A DNA stretch of 11,971 nucleotides from contig JASHVH010000148.1 of assembly GCA_030039575.1 (NCBI GenBank), positions 1 through 11,971 on the forward strand. Reading direction: 5' to 3'. Each line of letters opens with the position of its first letter. Within the stretch, counting starts at the first letter, position 1. Positions 6,887 through 11,971 of this stretch are shown in pieces. The translations under genes were made by a program, and so were the position numbers. The DNA is from Acidimicrobiales bacterium. GTDB taxonomy: Bacteria > Actinomycetota > Acidimicrobiia > Acidimicrobiales > Palsa-688. The notes under the pieces were generated by a model. It saw only the letters and a program-made list of their open reading frames with translations. It did no database searches and was not told the DNA's origin.

Positions 6887-6892
6887 AAGCTA
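6887..6892 (-). promoter_or_regulatory. Possible -10 box for the sulfotransferase gene
   Basis: On the minus strand TAGCTT (6892 to 6887) ends 8 nt before the GTG start at 6878, predicting transcription from about 6880. This would give a near-leaderless mRNA and fits the lack of an SD. It faces the opposite way to TATCCT at 6911-6916. Confidence 0.35.
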
Positions 6893-6910
6893 CCGGAACA
6901 CGGGCTCATA

Positions 6911-6916
6911 TATCCT
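6911..6916 (+). promoter_or_regulatory. Possible -10 box for the plus-strand glycan genes
   Basis: TATCCT sits in a small AT-rich island (CATATATCC) between the divergent sulfotransferase and GT2-like genes. Predicted +1 is about 6923, four bases before an ATG at 6927 that opens a 16-codon frame, and about 60 nt before the preferred TTG start at 6985. Confidence 0.4.
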
Positions 6917-6984
6917 TTGAAGCCAGATGACCAAAACTGACCGCCGGGCTGTTGCCCTGGCGCCGGCGCCGGGGTAGGACCGGC

Positions 6985-7767
6985 TTGCGACTGCTCGGCG
7001 TGCTGCTTTGCTACAACGATGGCGACCTGGTCGAAGACGCTGTGCGCTATTTGCGGGACCAGGGCCACGACCTCATTGTCTGGGACCATGGTTCGACCGA
7101 CGGGACACCTGAAGTGTTGCGCCGCTTCAAAGCCGAACTGCTCGAGCTCCAGACCGTTCCCCGCAGTATCGATTTCTACGGCCTCTACCAAGCAATGTCG
7201 GCTCATTTGCTGGAGAACTATGTGGCCAATTACGACTGGGTGTCCTGGCCGGACCAGGACGAGTTCCTCGAAGGCCCCGACCGGGCCCGCTCGTACCAGG
7301 AATGGCTCGAGGAGGTGGCGGCGTCTGCTTATGACTGGATCCAGTTCAATAACTTCAATTTCTGGTGGACGGAGGCAGACGACCCGAGCGTGGAGCGCGC
7401 CGTAGAGCGGGTCCGCCACTACGGCCTTTTTGCCGACTGCGGGCCCCGCATCCGTTCGTGGCGGGCATCGGCGACGAACATAAGGGAGTTCAACCACAAC
7501 CCGCCGCTTGGCCTGCGCTACCCGCGGCTTTTCAACTTGAGGCACTACCCCATGAGGAGCGCGGCCCAAATGGCCCGCCGGCTGGAGGTCGACCGGGCCG
7601 GGCTCCGCCGGGGAGGGGCCAATTACCATTACGACAACATGAGCTCCTGGCCGGAGCGCCTGGCCATCCCGCCCGGGAAGCTACATGTCGACGACGGCGG
7701 TGAACTCGACCCGTCGCTTGTATTCGATTGGCGTTCCATATACGGGAACGAAAATTCCCGTGGCTGA
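6985..7767 (+). CDS. GT2-like glycosyltransferase (Glyco_tranf_2_4 type)
   Basis: The 260-residue protein has a GT-A type core. From the TTG start the order is: first strand and donor-binding loop LLGVLLCYNDGD (3-14), the WDHGSTDGTPEVL strand/turn (33-45), the metal-binding DxD-like WPDQDEF (88-94), and FNNFNFWWTE (121-130) in the acceptor-side half. The C-terminal part has RLFNLRHYPMRS (181-192) and YHYDNM (214-219). This arrangement fits the Glyco_tranf_2_4 family often found in surface polysaccharide loci. The TTG at 6985 is chosen because AGGA (6976-6979) lies 5 nt before it and the conserved domain starts immediately. A TTG at 6952 would add an Arg-rich stretch unlike the family. The membrane protein gene follows 24 bp after its stop, suggesting an operon. 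Confidence 0.82.
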   Translation: MRLLGVLLCYNDGDLVEDAVRYLRDQGHDLIVWDHGSTDGTPEVLRRFKAELLELQTVPRSIDFYGLYQAMSAHLLENYVANYDWVSWPDQDEFLEGPDRARSYQEWLEEVAASAYDWIQFNNFNFWWTEADDPSVERAVERVRHYGLFADCGPRIRSWRASATNIREFNHNPPLGLRYPRLFNLRHYPMRSAAQMARRLEVDRAGLRRGGANYHYDNMSSWPERLAIPPGKLHVDDGGELDPSLVFDWRSIYGNENSRG

Positions 7768-7791
7768 TCGTGGTGCCGGCCATTCGGCCAG

Positions 7792-9732
7792 ATGATGCTA
7801 CAGACCGCCCGGACGGCCGGCCCTAAACCGGAGGGGCAGGTCCGCAGTTGGCCGGGCGCCGGTCTGGCCGGGGGTTGGCCCGGTGTCGCCGTTGTAAGCT
7901 TCCTGGCCACGGTCCTCAGCTGGCGGCCGTACACGTGGCGTTCTGTCTATGCAGGCATCGACCCCTCCTGGGAAGTCGGCTTGACGATGGGCTTCATGCG
8001 CCACCTGCAGTGGGGGCCATCTGTCGTTTTCACCTTCGGGCCCTACGGGTTCGTCGACGGGATTTTCCCCTTCTACCACCTCACCGCTTTCGTAAGCGTT
8101 CTCTACGCCGTCGCCGTCGTTTGGGGCTTGGCTGCACTCGTCGTCTCGGCGCTGCGGCCCTCGTGGGGCCTGCTGGGTGCCGGTGTGGCGGCGTGGGCGG
8201 GCCTCACGATCGCGGCGAGCAAAGCCGGCTACTCAGACGTAGCCGCCGCCACCGCCCTGGGACTGGCTCTGGCTGCCCTTGCCGCTCAACAGCCGCGGGC
8301 GCGGCTCACATTTCTGGGGATCTTGGGGGCGCTCACCGGCTTCCAGCTGATGGTGAAGACGAACGACGGGCTGCTCGGCCTCGGCCTCCTATTGGTAGTC
8401 ATCGTCCTCGGCGGCATGGACTGGCAAAGAGCGTTGGCGGCTGGTGCTCTGCCCGTTTTGGCCGTGTTTTTCACCGGCTGGCTGGCGGCGGGCCAGAGCC
8501 TCGGCAACGTCGCCAGTTATGTCCGTGGTTCCCTGTCGGTGGCCGTCGGCTACAGCTCCGCCATGCAGATCTCGAAGGGACGCGGGGCAGAAGACTTCTA
8601 CGCCGTCCTGGTGTGCGCCCTCCTCGTGTTGCTTTACGCGTTGTCGGTCCGGGGAGAGCCGCGGCGCTACCAGTTGGCTGTCTTGGTCCTGCTGTGCGGC
8701 TGGTTATGGGCGGCACTGAAAGAAGGCTTTGTGCGCCACGACAACCACGACCTTACCTTCTTCGGGTTGGCGCTGGTGGCGGTCTTGCTGGCCCGCCTCA
8801 AGCGTTCTCTCGTGCCGCTCCAGGCCGGCATCTTTGGGGTCACGGCTGTCATTTTCTGCGTGGCCGCTAATACCGTGCCCGAGCAACTCCACTCCCCGGG
8901 GGCGACCACGTCGGCCTTCTTCCAGGACATCGGCGAGGTGCTGGGGACCGCTGGCTTCGGCCACGCCCAGGAGACCGCCCGGCGCCAGTTCCTGTCCAGC
9001 GGCGACACCTTGCCGCCGGCCGTCCTTTCTCTCCTCGAGGGCCACACCGTGGCGGTTGAGCCGGTCGAGAACTCGATCATCTACGCCTACCCTCAATTGG
9101 ACTGGGACCCCGAACCGGTCTTACAGGCCTACACCGCGTACACGGGTTACCTCGACCGCCTGGACGCCCGGTTCCTCGGGTCCTCTCGAGCTCCCGAGCG
9201 GATCCTGTACCAGCCGTGGGCGGTTATCGACGGGCGGGACAAGTTCCTCGACCCCCCGGCCACCCTCGAGTCGATGTACTGCCACTACTTGCAGGTGCCC
9301 GCACCAGGGCCGGCGCAGGTGCTGGCGCGCACCGCCGACCGTTGCGGGCAGCCGGTCGAGCTTTCCCGCGTGAGTGCTCATTTCGGGGCCTCCGTGGCCG
9401 TGCCCAGCGAACCCGGCAAAATGGTGATGGCGACCTTTTCGTTCGAGGTGCCCCTGAGGGCCAAAGTGGAGGGCATTGTGCTGAAGCCGCCCACCATGAG
9501 CCTGACCGCTTGGACCGGGGGGCCCCGGTCGCGGCCGAAGGCTTTCCGCTTCATCCCGGGGACGGCCGGCGACCAGCACGTCCTGTCGGTGCCGGCGTCG
9601 CTCGGGTATTCGGCCGCTTTTACCCCTCCCGATATCAAGAAGCTCGCGTTGTCCGGTGGCGGCTGGAGCCGGGGGCAGGGCCGGTACACCGTGACCTTCT
9701 ACGCGGTCCCGCTGCGGCCCGGGCCCGGCTGA
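7792..9732 (+). CDS. Large polytopic membrane protein with soluble C-terminal domain
   Basis: The 646-residue protein has about ten hydrophobic segments in its first 360 residues (roughly 31-44, 98-120, 124-143, 150-166, 193-208, 213-232, 268-286, 293-309, 319-335 and 342-360). A hydrophilic domain of about 285 residues follows, probably on the outer face. Distinctive stretches are GIDPSWEVGL (55-64) in the first long loop, KEGFVRHDNHDLTFFG (310-325) at a membrane edge, and WDPEPVLQAYTAYT (438-451) in the C-terminal domain. The layout and acidic residues in the first loop recall GT-C glycosyltransferases and flippase-like exporters, but no diagnostic motif proves either. I believe similar uncharacterised membrane proteins exist in bacteria. 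It follows the GT2-like gene by 24 bp and is probably cotranscribed. The start is MM at 7792/7795; no SD is visible. Confidence 0.85.
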   Translation: MMLQTARTAGPKPEGQVRSWPGAGLAGGWPGVAVVSFLATVLSWRPYTWRSVYAGIDPSWEVGLTMGFMRHLQWGPSVVFTFGPYGFVDGIFPFYHLTAFVSVLYAVAVVWGLAALVVSALRPSWGLLGAGVAAWAGLTIAASKAGYSDVAAATALGLALAALAAQQPRARLTFLGILGALTGFQLMVKTNDGLLGLGLLLVVIVLGGMDWQRALAAGALPVLAVFFTGWLAAGQSLGNVASYVRGSLSVAVGYSSAMQISKGRGAEDFYAVLVCALLVLLYALSVRGEPRRYQLAVLVLLCGWLWAALKEGFVRHDNHDLTFFGLALVAVLLARLKRSLVPLQAGIFGVTAVIFCVAANTVPEQLHSPGATTSAFFQDIGEVLGTAGFGHAQETARRQFLSSGDTLPPAVLSLLEGHTVAVEPVENSIIYAYPQLDWDPEPVLQAYTAYTGYLDRLDARFLGSSRAPERILYQPWAVIDGRDKFLDPPATLESMYCHYLQVPAPGPAQVLARTADRCGQPVELSRVSAHFGASVAVPSEPGKMVMATFSFEVPLRAKVEGIVLKPPTMSLTAWTGGPRSRPKAFRFIPGTAGDQHVLSVPASLGYSAAFTPPDIKKLALSGGGWSRGQGRYTVTFYAVPLRPGPG

Positions 9733-9755
9733 GCCGGGGGCCGGCGCCAACCCCG

Positions 9756-9811
9756 CCTCGGTAAGTGCGCAAGACGAGGCCGCGCACACCGGGGCAGCGT
9801 ACGACCTTTGT
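9756..9811. repeat. 56-bp intergenic repeat, copy A
   Basis: Aligned without gaps to copy B (9921-9976), 37 of 56 positions match by my count. The best conserved blocks are TGCGCAA, CGAG, CCGGGGCA and CGAC followed by T-rich bases. Within and just beyond copy A an 8-bp inverted repeat (CGCGCACA at 9781-9788, TGTGCGCG at 9809-9816) could fold. Confidence 0.5.
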
Positions 9812-9870
9812 GCGCGCCGGCTTCGGCGGCTTCGGCACGGGAGGGCTGACGGGGGTTCGGGCGGCGCAGT

Positions 9871-9903
9871 GGGACTTTTGCCGGGAAAACGGGGAAAAGT
9901 CCT
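9871..9903. other. Hairpin between the convergent membrane-protein and cupin genes
   Basis: GGACTTTT (9872-9879) and AAAAGTCC (9895-9902) form a perfect 8-bp stem with a 15-nt loop in which CC and GG can add two pairs. It lies between the two copies of the 56-bp repeat. No T-run follows on either strand, so it is not a standard intrinsic terminator, though it could limit read-through between the converging genes. Confidence 0.4.
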
Positions 9904-9920
9904 GTGTTGCCCCGGCGCCG

Positions 9921-9976
9921 CGTCGATAACTGCGCAAAGCGAGCCCTTGAGGGCCGGGGCAAGTGGCGACTTTTAT
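9921..9976. repeat. 56-bp intergenic repeat, copy B
   Basis: This is the second copy of the element at 9756-9811, in the same orientation and 165 bp downstream. It contains a GCCCTTGAGGGC palindrome (about 9943-9954) that is not conserved in copy A. It lies just past the 3' end of the minus-strand cupin gene (in that gene's direction). Confidence 0.5.
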
Positions 9977-10012
9977 AGCCCCCGAGCTGCGGGCCACCGA
10001 GCCCGGGCCTTG

Positions 10013-10396
10013 TCAGGCCATATCGCCGTCTTCCAGATTGACGGTCTGGCGGTCGGGGGAGGAAAATGACACCACCGCCACCATGCGTTCCGTGCCAACG
10101 GCCCGGCCACAGTGCGGCGTCCTGCGCGGTATACAAACGGCCATGCCAGGGCTGAGTTCGGTCGTCGCGTCCCCAATGCGTTGCGCGCACGTACCCGAAA
10201 CCACGTACAGGATTTCCTCGCAGTTGGGGTGCAGGTGCAGAGGGTTCGACTGGCCCGGGTTGATCGTAACGACGCCGAACGTTTGCTCCGCGCTTTCCGT
10301 CGTCACCTGGTTTATCAGCCACGAGACAGTGCCCCAACTCGTGGCGGTAGCTGTCGACTCGTCCCAGTGGGCGATCAAGGACTCGGGTATCGTCAC
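10013..10396 (-). CDS. Single-domain cupin protein
   Basis: The 127-residue protein is one small beta-barrel. Cupin motif 1 is complete: G48, His54, His56, Glu61 and G68 with the usual spacing (HLHPNCEEILYVVSG). Motif 2 is represented by PGMAVCIPRRTPH, giving His95 as the fourth metal ligand. A divalent metal is therefore likely. Small cupins like this serve as sugar isomerases, dioxygenases or ligand sensors, and the sequence does not decide among these. The GTG start has a strong GGGAGGA 4 nt upstream. It lies downstream of, and in the same direction as, the TIM-barrel isomerase and oxidoreductase genes, but a 211-bp gap holding a large inverted repeat separates them, so it may be expressed on its own. 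Confidence 0.88.
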   Translation of the reverse strand: MTIPESLIAHWDESTATATSWGTVSWLINQVTTESAEQTFGVVTINPGQSNPLHLHPNCEEILYVVSGTCAQRIGDATTELSPGMAVCIPRRTPHCGRAVGTERMVAVVSFSSPDRQTVNLEDGDMA

Positions 10397-10400
10397 CTAT

Positions 10401-10407
10401 TCCTCCC
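10401..10407 (-). promoter_or_regulatory. Ribosome binding site of the cupin gene
   Basis: On the minus strand GGGAGGA is followed by ATAG and the GTG start at 10396. It decides the GTG start. It lies immediately next to the outer end of the inverted repeat at 10415-10555, so folding of that repeat in mRNA could affect access to it. Confidence 0.7.
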
Positions 10408-10414
10408 GTCATAG

Positions 10415-10555
10415 TTACCGAGGTTCGAGAAACCCGCCGCGCTTGGAGAAGGAGAGCGGCCGATCGTGGCACAAGACCGTGACGAGCGGGACACGAGTAC
10501 AGCAATCCACGATTGGCCGCTCTCTTCTGGGCGGGTAGTTTTGCGAACCTCTGTA
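10415..10555. repeat. Large imperfect inverted repeat upstream of the cupin gene
   Basis: The inner arms GAGAGCGGCCGATCGTGG (10452-10469) and CCACGATTGGCCGCTCTC (10507-10524) pair over 18 positions with one G-T. With small bulges the pairing continues: AGAA/TTCT (10447-10450 with 10525-10528), ACCCGCC/GGCGGGT (10432-10438 with 10530-10536), and GAGGTTCG/CGAACCTC (10420-10427 with 10544-10551). The centre is 37 nt. It fills most of the gap between the TIM-barrel and cupin genes. No T-run follows, and no transposase or clear target duplication is visible. Confidence 0.75.
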
Positions 10556-10607
10556 GTTGGCCGAACGTGCATCTGGGCCCGGGCCCGGCGGCCGGCCGGT
10601 TCGTACG

Positions 10608-11441
10608 TCATGGGCCCGGGCGTTCCGCTTCGCCCACTGGCGCGGGACGACGCCGCGCCAGCCGGTCGACCACGAACTGGCGCGACAGCTTTAGCGACGT
10701 CCGAATATCAGCACCACTTTCCTCGTCGACGCACAGCCACCCGGAGTAGCCGGTCGCCGAGAGGGCCCGAAAAACGGGTTCGAAGTCGACTTCTCCCTGC
10801 CCGAGTGGCATGAAGGTGGTGGCCCGCCTGGCCCCCGAAGGCAAGGTTTCACCGGGCGCATCGTCGCGGCAGTCCTTCAGGTGGACATTGTCGAGCACGG
10901 GGGCGAACTGTTCCAGGACGGCGCCCACGTCGTCCTGGCCCGCCATCCACATGTGAGCGGTGTCGATCGTGAGCCCGACGCTCCCCGGTTCGACGTGATC
11001 GAAGAAAAGGCGGATGTCATCGGGGAACATGACCGGTTGCCCGTAGTGGTGGTGGAGGGAGAGCCTGGTCCCCCGGTCCTGCGCGTCCGAGCCCAGCCTC
11101 GACAGGACCGAGGCGAACCGGCGGATGTCGTCCGGGGTGACCTGGTCCTTTGGGAACCCGTGGCAAAAGATCACGCGTTCCGAGCGCACTCGGGCGGCAA
11201 GGTCGAGCACCTTTCGCAGTTCTTCCTGCCCGGTGTCGTCGAGGCTGCCCCCGAAAATGAGCCCGGAGAAACGGCCGGGGTCTTCCCGCGCCGCTGGCAG
11301 AGCGCTGACCTGGTCGTCCAGGTAGGAAACGTACTGCCCCGCCTTCAGCTGGAGGCCCTCGTAGCCGCATTCCCGGTAGTTGGAAAAGAGGACCTCCTGC
11401 TCGGACGCAGATCTCGTGGGGGCAGAGAAAGCGAGCTTCAT
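10608..11441 (-). CDS. Sugar phosphate isomerase/epimerase family TIM-barrel protein
   Basis: The 277-residue protein has the AP-endonuclease-2 type barrel used by xylose-isomerase-like epimerases and by IolE-type inosose dehydratases. LSLHHHYGQPV (128-138) matches the His-rich strand typical of IolE-like members. GLTIDTAHMWMAG (156-168) supplies Asp160 and His163. DNVHLKDCR (184-192) supplies His187, PLGQGEVDF (212-220) is the usual loop near the last strands, and CVDEES (237-242) supplies a Glu ligand. It therefore probably binds a divalent metal and isomerises, epimerises or dehydrates a sugar or cyclitol in the cytoplasm; the substrate is not readable. The ATG overlaps the stop of the upstream oxidoreductase gene as TAATG, with GGGAG 8 nt before it, so the two are translationally coupled. 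The tail beyond residue 262 is low complexity. Confidence 0.87.
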   Translation of the reverse strand: MKLAFSAPTRSASEQEVLFSNYRECGYEGLQLKAGQYVSYLDDQVSALPAAREDPGRFSGLIFGGSLDDTGQEELRKVLDLAARVRSERVIFCHGFPKDQVTPDDIRRFASVLSRLGSDAQDRGTRLSLHHHYGQPVMFPDDIRLFFDHVEPGSVGLTIDTAHMWMAGQDDVGAVLEQFAPVLDNVHLKDCRDDAPGETLPSGARRATTFMPLGQGEVDFEPVFRALSATGYSGWLCVDEESGADIRTSLKLSRQFVVDRLARRRPAPVGEAERPGP

Positions 11442-11971
11442 TAGCCGAACTCCCGGGAAACCGCAACCGCCTGGCCTTCCTCTGCGCTCCGGTAAGCCGC
11501 CTCGAGGAACGCCATGGTGCGGAGGTTATCTCTTCCGCTGTTGGAAGGCGCCGTCCTCGTCTCGAGCGCCTGCAAGAACTGGTCGATGGACAGGAAAGTG
11601 GCCTCCGGTTTGTCCGCCCCCAAAAGGTTGGGGCGGCGGCCGACCTCCGGCGTGCCTCTGCCATCCACTGCCCAATGGCAGAGCCCGTCTTCGTCCAGGC
11701 GCAGGCTCCCCTTTTCGCCGATCACCACCGTGTCCACCTCCCGGCCCGGGTAGGAAAAGCTCTCCACATAGGAAACCTCCGTGCCCCGGGCGAAAGAAGC
11801 CTGCATGACCGCCTCTGTATCGCCATCGACGTGCACGAGGGGCGACGAACGGACGGCACAGACGACCGAGACGGGTTCGTCGTCGAGCATCCAGCGGAAC
11901 CCGTCCAGCCAATGGATCCCCATCACGGTCAAAGAATGCCGCCGTGTGGTCGTCCGCCAGCCCTGGTCTTG
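11441..11971 (-). CDS. Gfo/Idh/MocA family oxidoreductase, C-terminal part (cut by window edge)
   Basis: The frame is open from the right edge to a TAA at 11441-11443, giving 176 C-terminal residues; the N-terminal NAD(P)-binding Rossmann domain lies beyond the window. The segment MGIHWLDGFRWML matches the GxHxxD-type catalytic helix of the family. The following strands (SYVESFSYPGREVDTVVIGEKGSLRLDEDG, here in two overlapping parts around residues 80-110 of the visible piece) fit the beta-sheet C-terminal domain, and SIDQFLQALETRTAPSNSG is the usual closing helix. These enzymes oxidise or reduce a sugar or polyol hydroxyl using NAD(P). Its stop overlaps the start of the TIM-barrel gene, a pairing common in inositol and rare-sugar pathways. 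Confidence 0.85.
   Translation of the reverse strand, partial: QDQGWRTTTRRHSLTVMGIHWLDGFRWMLDDEPVSVVCAVRSSPLVHVDGDTEAVMQASFARGTEVSYVESFSYPGREVDTVVIGEKGSLRLDEDGLCHWAVDGRGTPEVGRRPNLLGADKPEATFLSIDQFLQALETRTAPSNSGRDNLRTMAFLEAAYRSAEEGQAVAVSREFG

Noticed and set aside
6235..7629. Long minus-strand frame of 464 codons
   Set aside because: It overlaps the sulfotransferase in another frame and runs antisense to the GT2-like gene, both of which have clear family motifs. It is a GC-bias shadow.
9724..9738. Hairpin CCCGGC-TGA-GCCGGG centred on a stop codon
   Set aside because: Only 6 bp in very GC-rich DNA and no T-run; it cannot be told from chance.
9699..10505. Long minus-strand frame across the intergenic region and cupin gene
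   Set aside because: It is Arg/Pro-rich, antisense to the end of the membrane protein gene and in another frame of the cupin gene. The internal repeat in its translation is explained by the 56-bp DNA repeats.

Overview
This window looks like a chromosomal piece of a high-GC Gram-positive bacterium, most likely an actinobacterium (possibly Acidimicrobiia-like). The evidence is GC-rich DNA throughout, frequent GTG and TTG starts, several starts without a Shine-Dalgarno sequence but with a TAnnnT hexamer just upstream (typical of leaderless actinobacterial mRNAs), and a tRNA without an encoded CCA. No phylogenetic marker fixes the lineage, so this is inference. Ten protein genes (one cut by the right edge) and one tRNA are supported. 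No CRISPR array, rRNA, transposase or integrase was seen.

Layout. Positions 1-352 hold no convincing gene, only a 33-bp tandem duplication. A strong intrinsic terminator (353-393, minus) closes a minus-strand gene for a secreted glycine-rich protein with two copies of a beta-rich domain resembling DUF5666 (462-1712). A gene-poor stretch with a direct-repeat operator candidate follows, then a minus-strand tRNA-Leu(TAG) with its own terminator and a likely -10 box. A lone ClpP protease gene (2302-2925, plus) lies next to it.

From 2929 to 9732 the window is a compact cell-surface glycan locus. It has two paralogous GT-B glycosyltransferases in divergent orientation (2929-4347 minus, 4390-5664 plus), a PAPS-type sulfotransferase with a C-terminal coiled coil (5661-6878 minus), a GT2-like glycosyltransferase (6985-7767 plus), and a large polytopic membrane protein with a soluble C-terminal domain (7792-9732 plus). 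The last two probably form an operon. Genes are packed tightly: one convergent pair shares stop-codon bases and another is separated by 3 bp.

From 9733 to the end, a structured intergenic region with two diverged copies of a 56-bp repeat is followed by minus-strand genes: a small cupin (10013-10396), a TIM-barrel sugar isomerase/epimerase (10608-11441), and the C-terminal part of a Gfo/Idh/MocA oxidoreductase (11441-11971, continuing past the edge). The last two overlap as TAATG and are almost certainly cotranscribed. A large imperfect inverted repeat (10415-10555) separates them from the cupin.

A plausible reading is that the glycosyltransferases, sulfotransferase and membrane protein build and decorate an extracellular polysaccharide or glycolipid, while the oxidoreductase, isomerase and cupin handle a sugar or polyol. 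No substrate can be read from the sequence. I did not find a clearly new multi-gene system. The best unexplained signals are the inverted repeat at 10415-10555, the 56-bp repeat pair, the recurrent leaderless promoter pattern, and the glycine-rich secreted protein.
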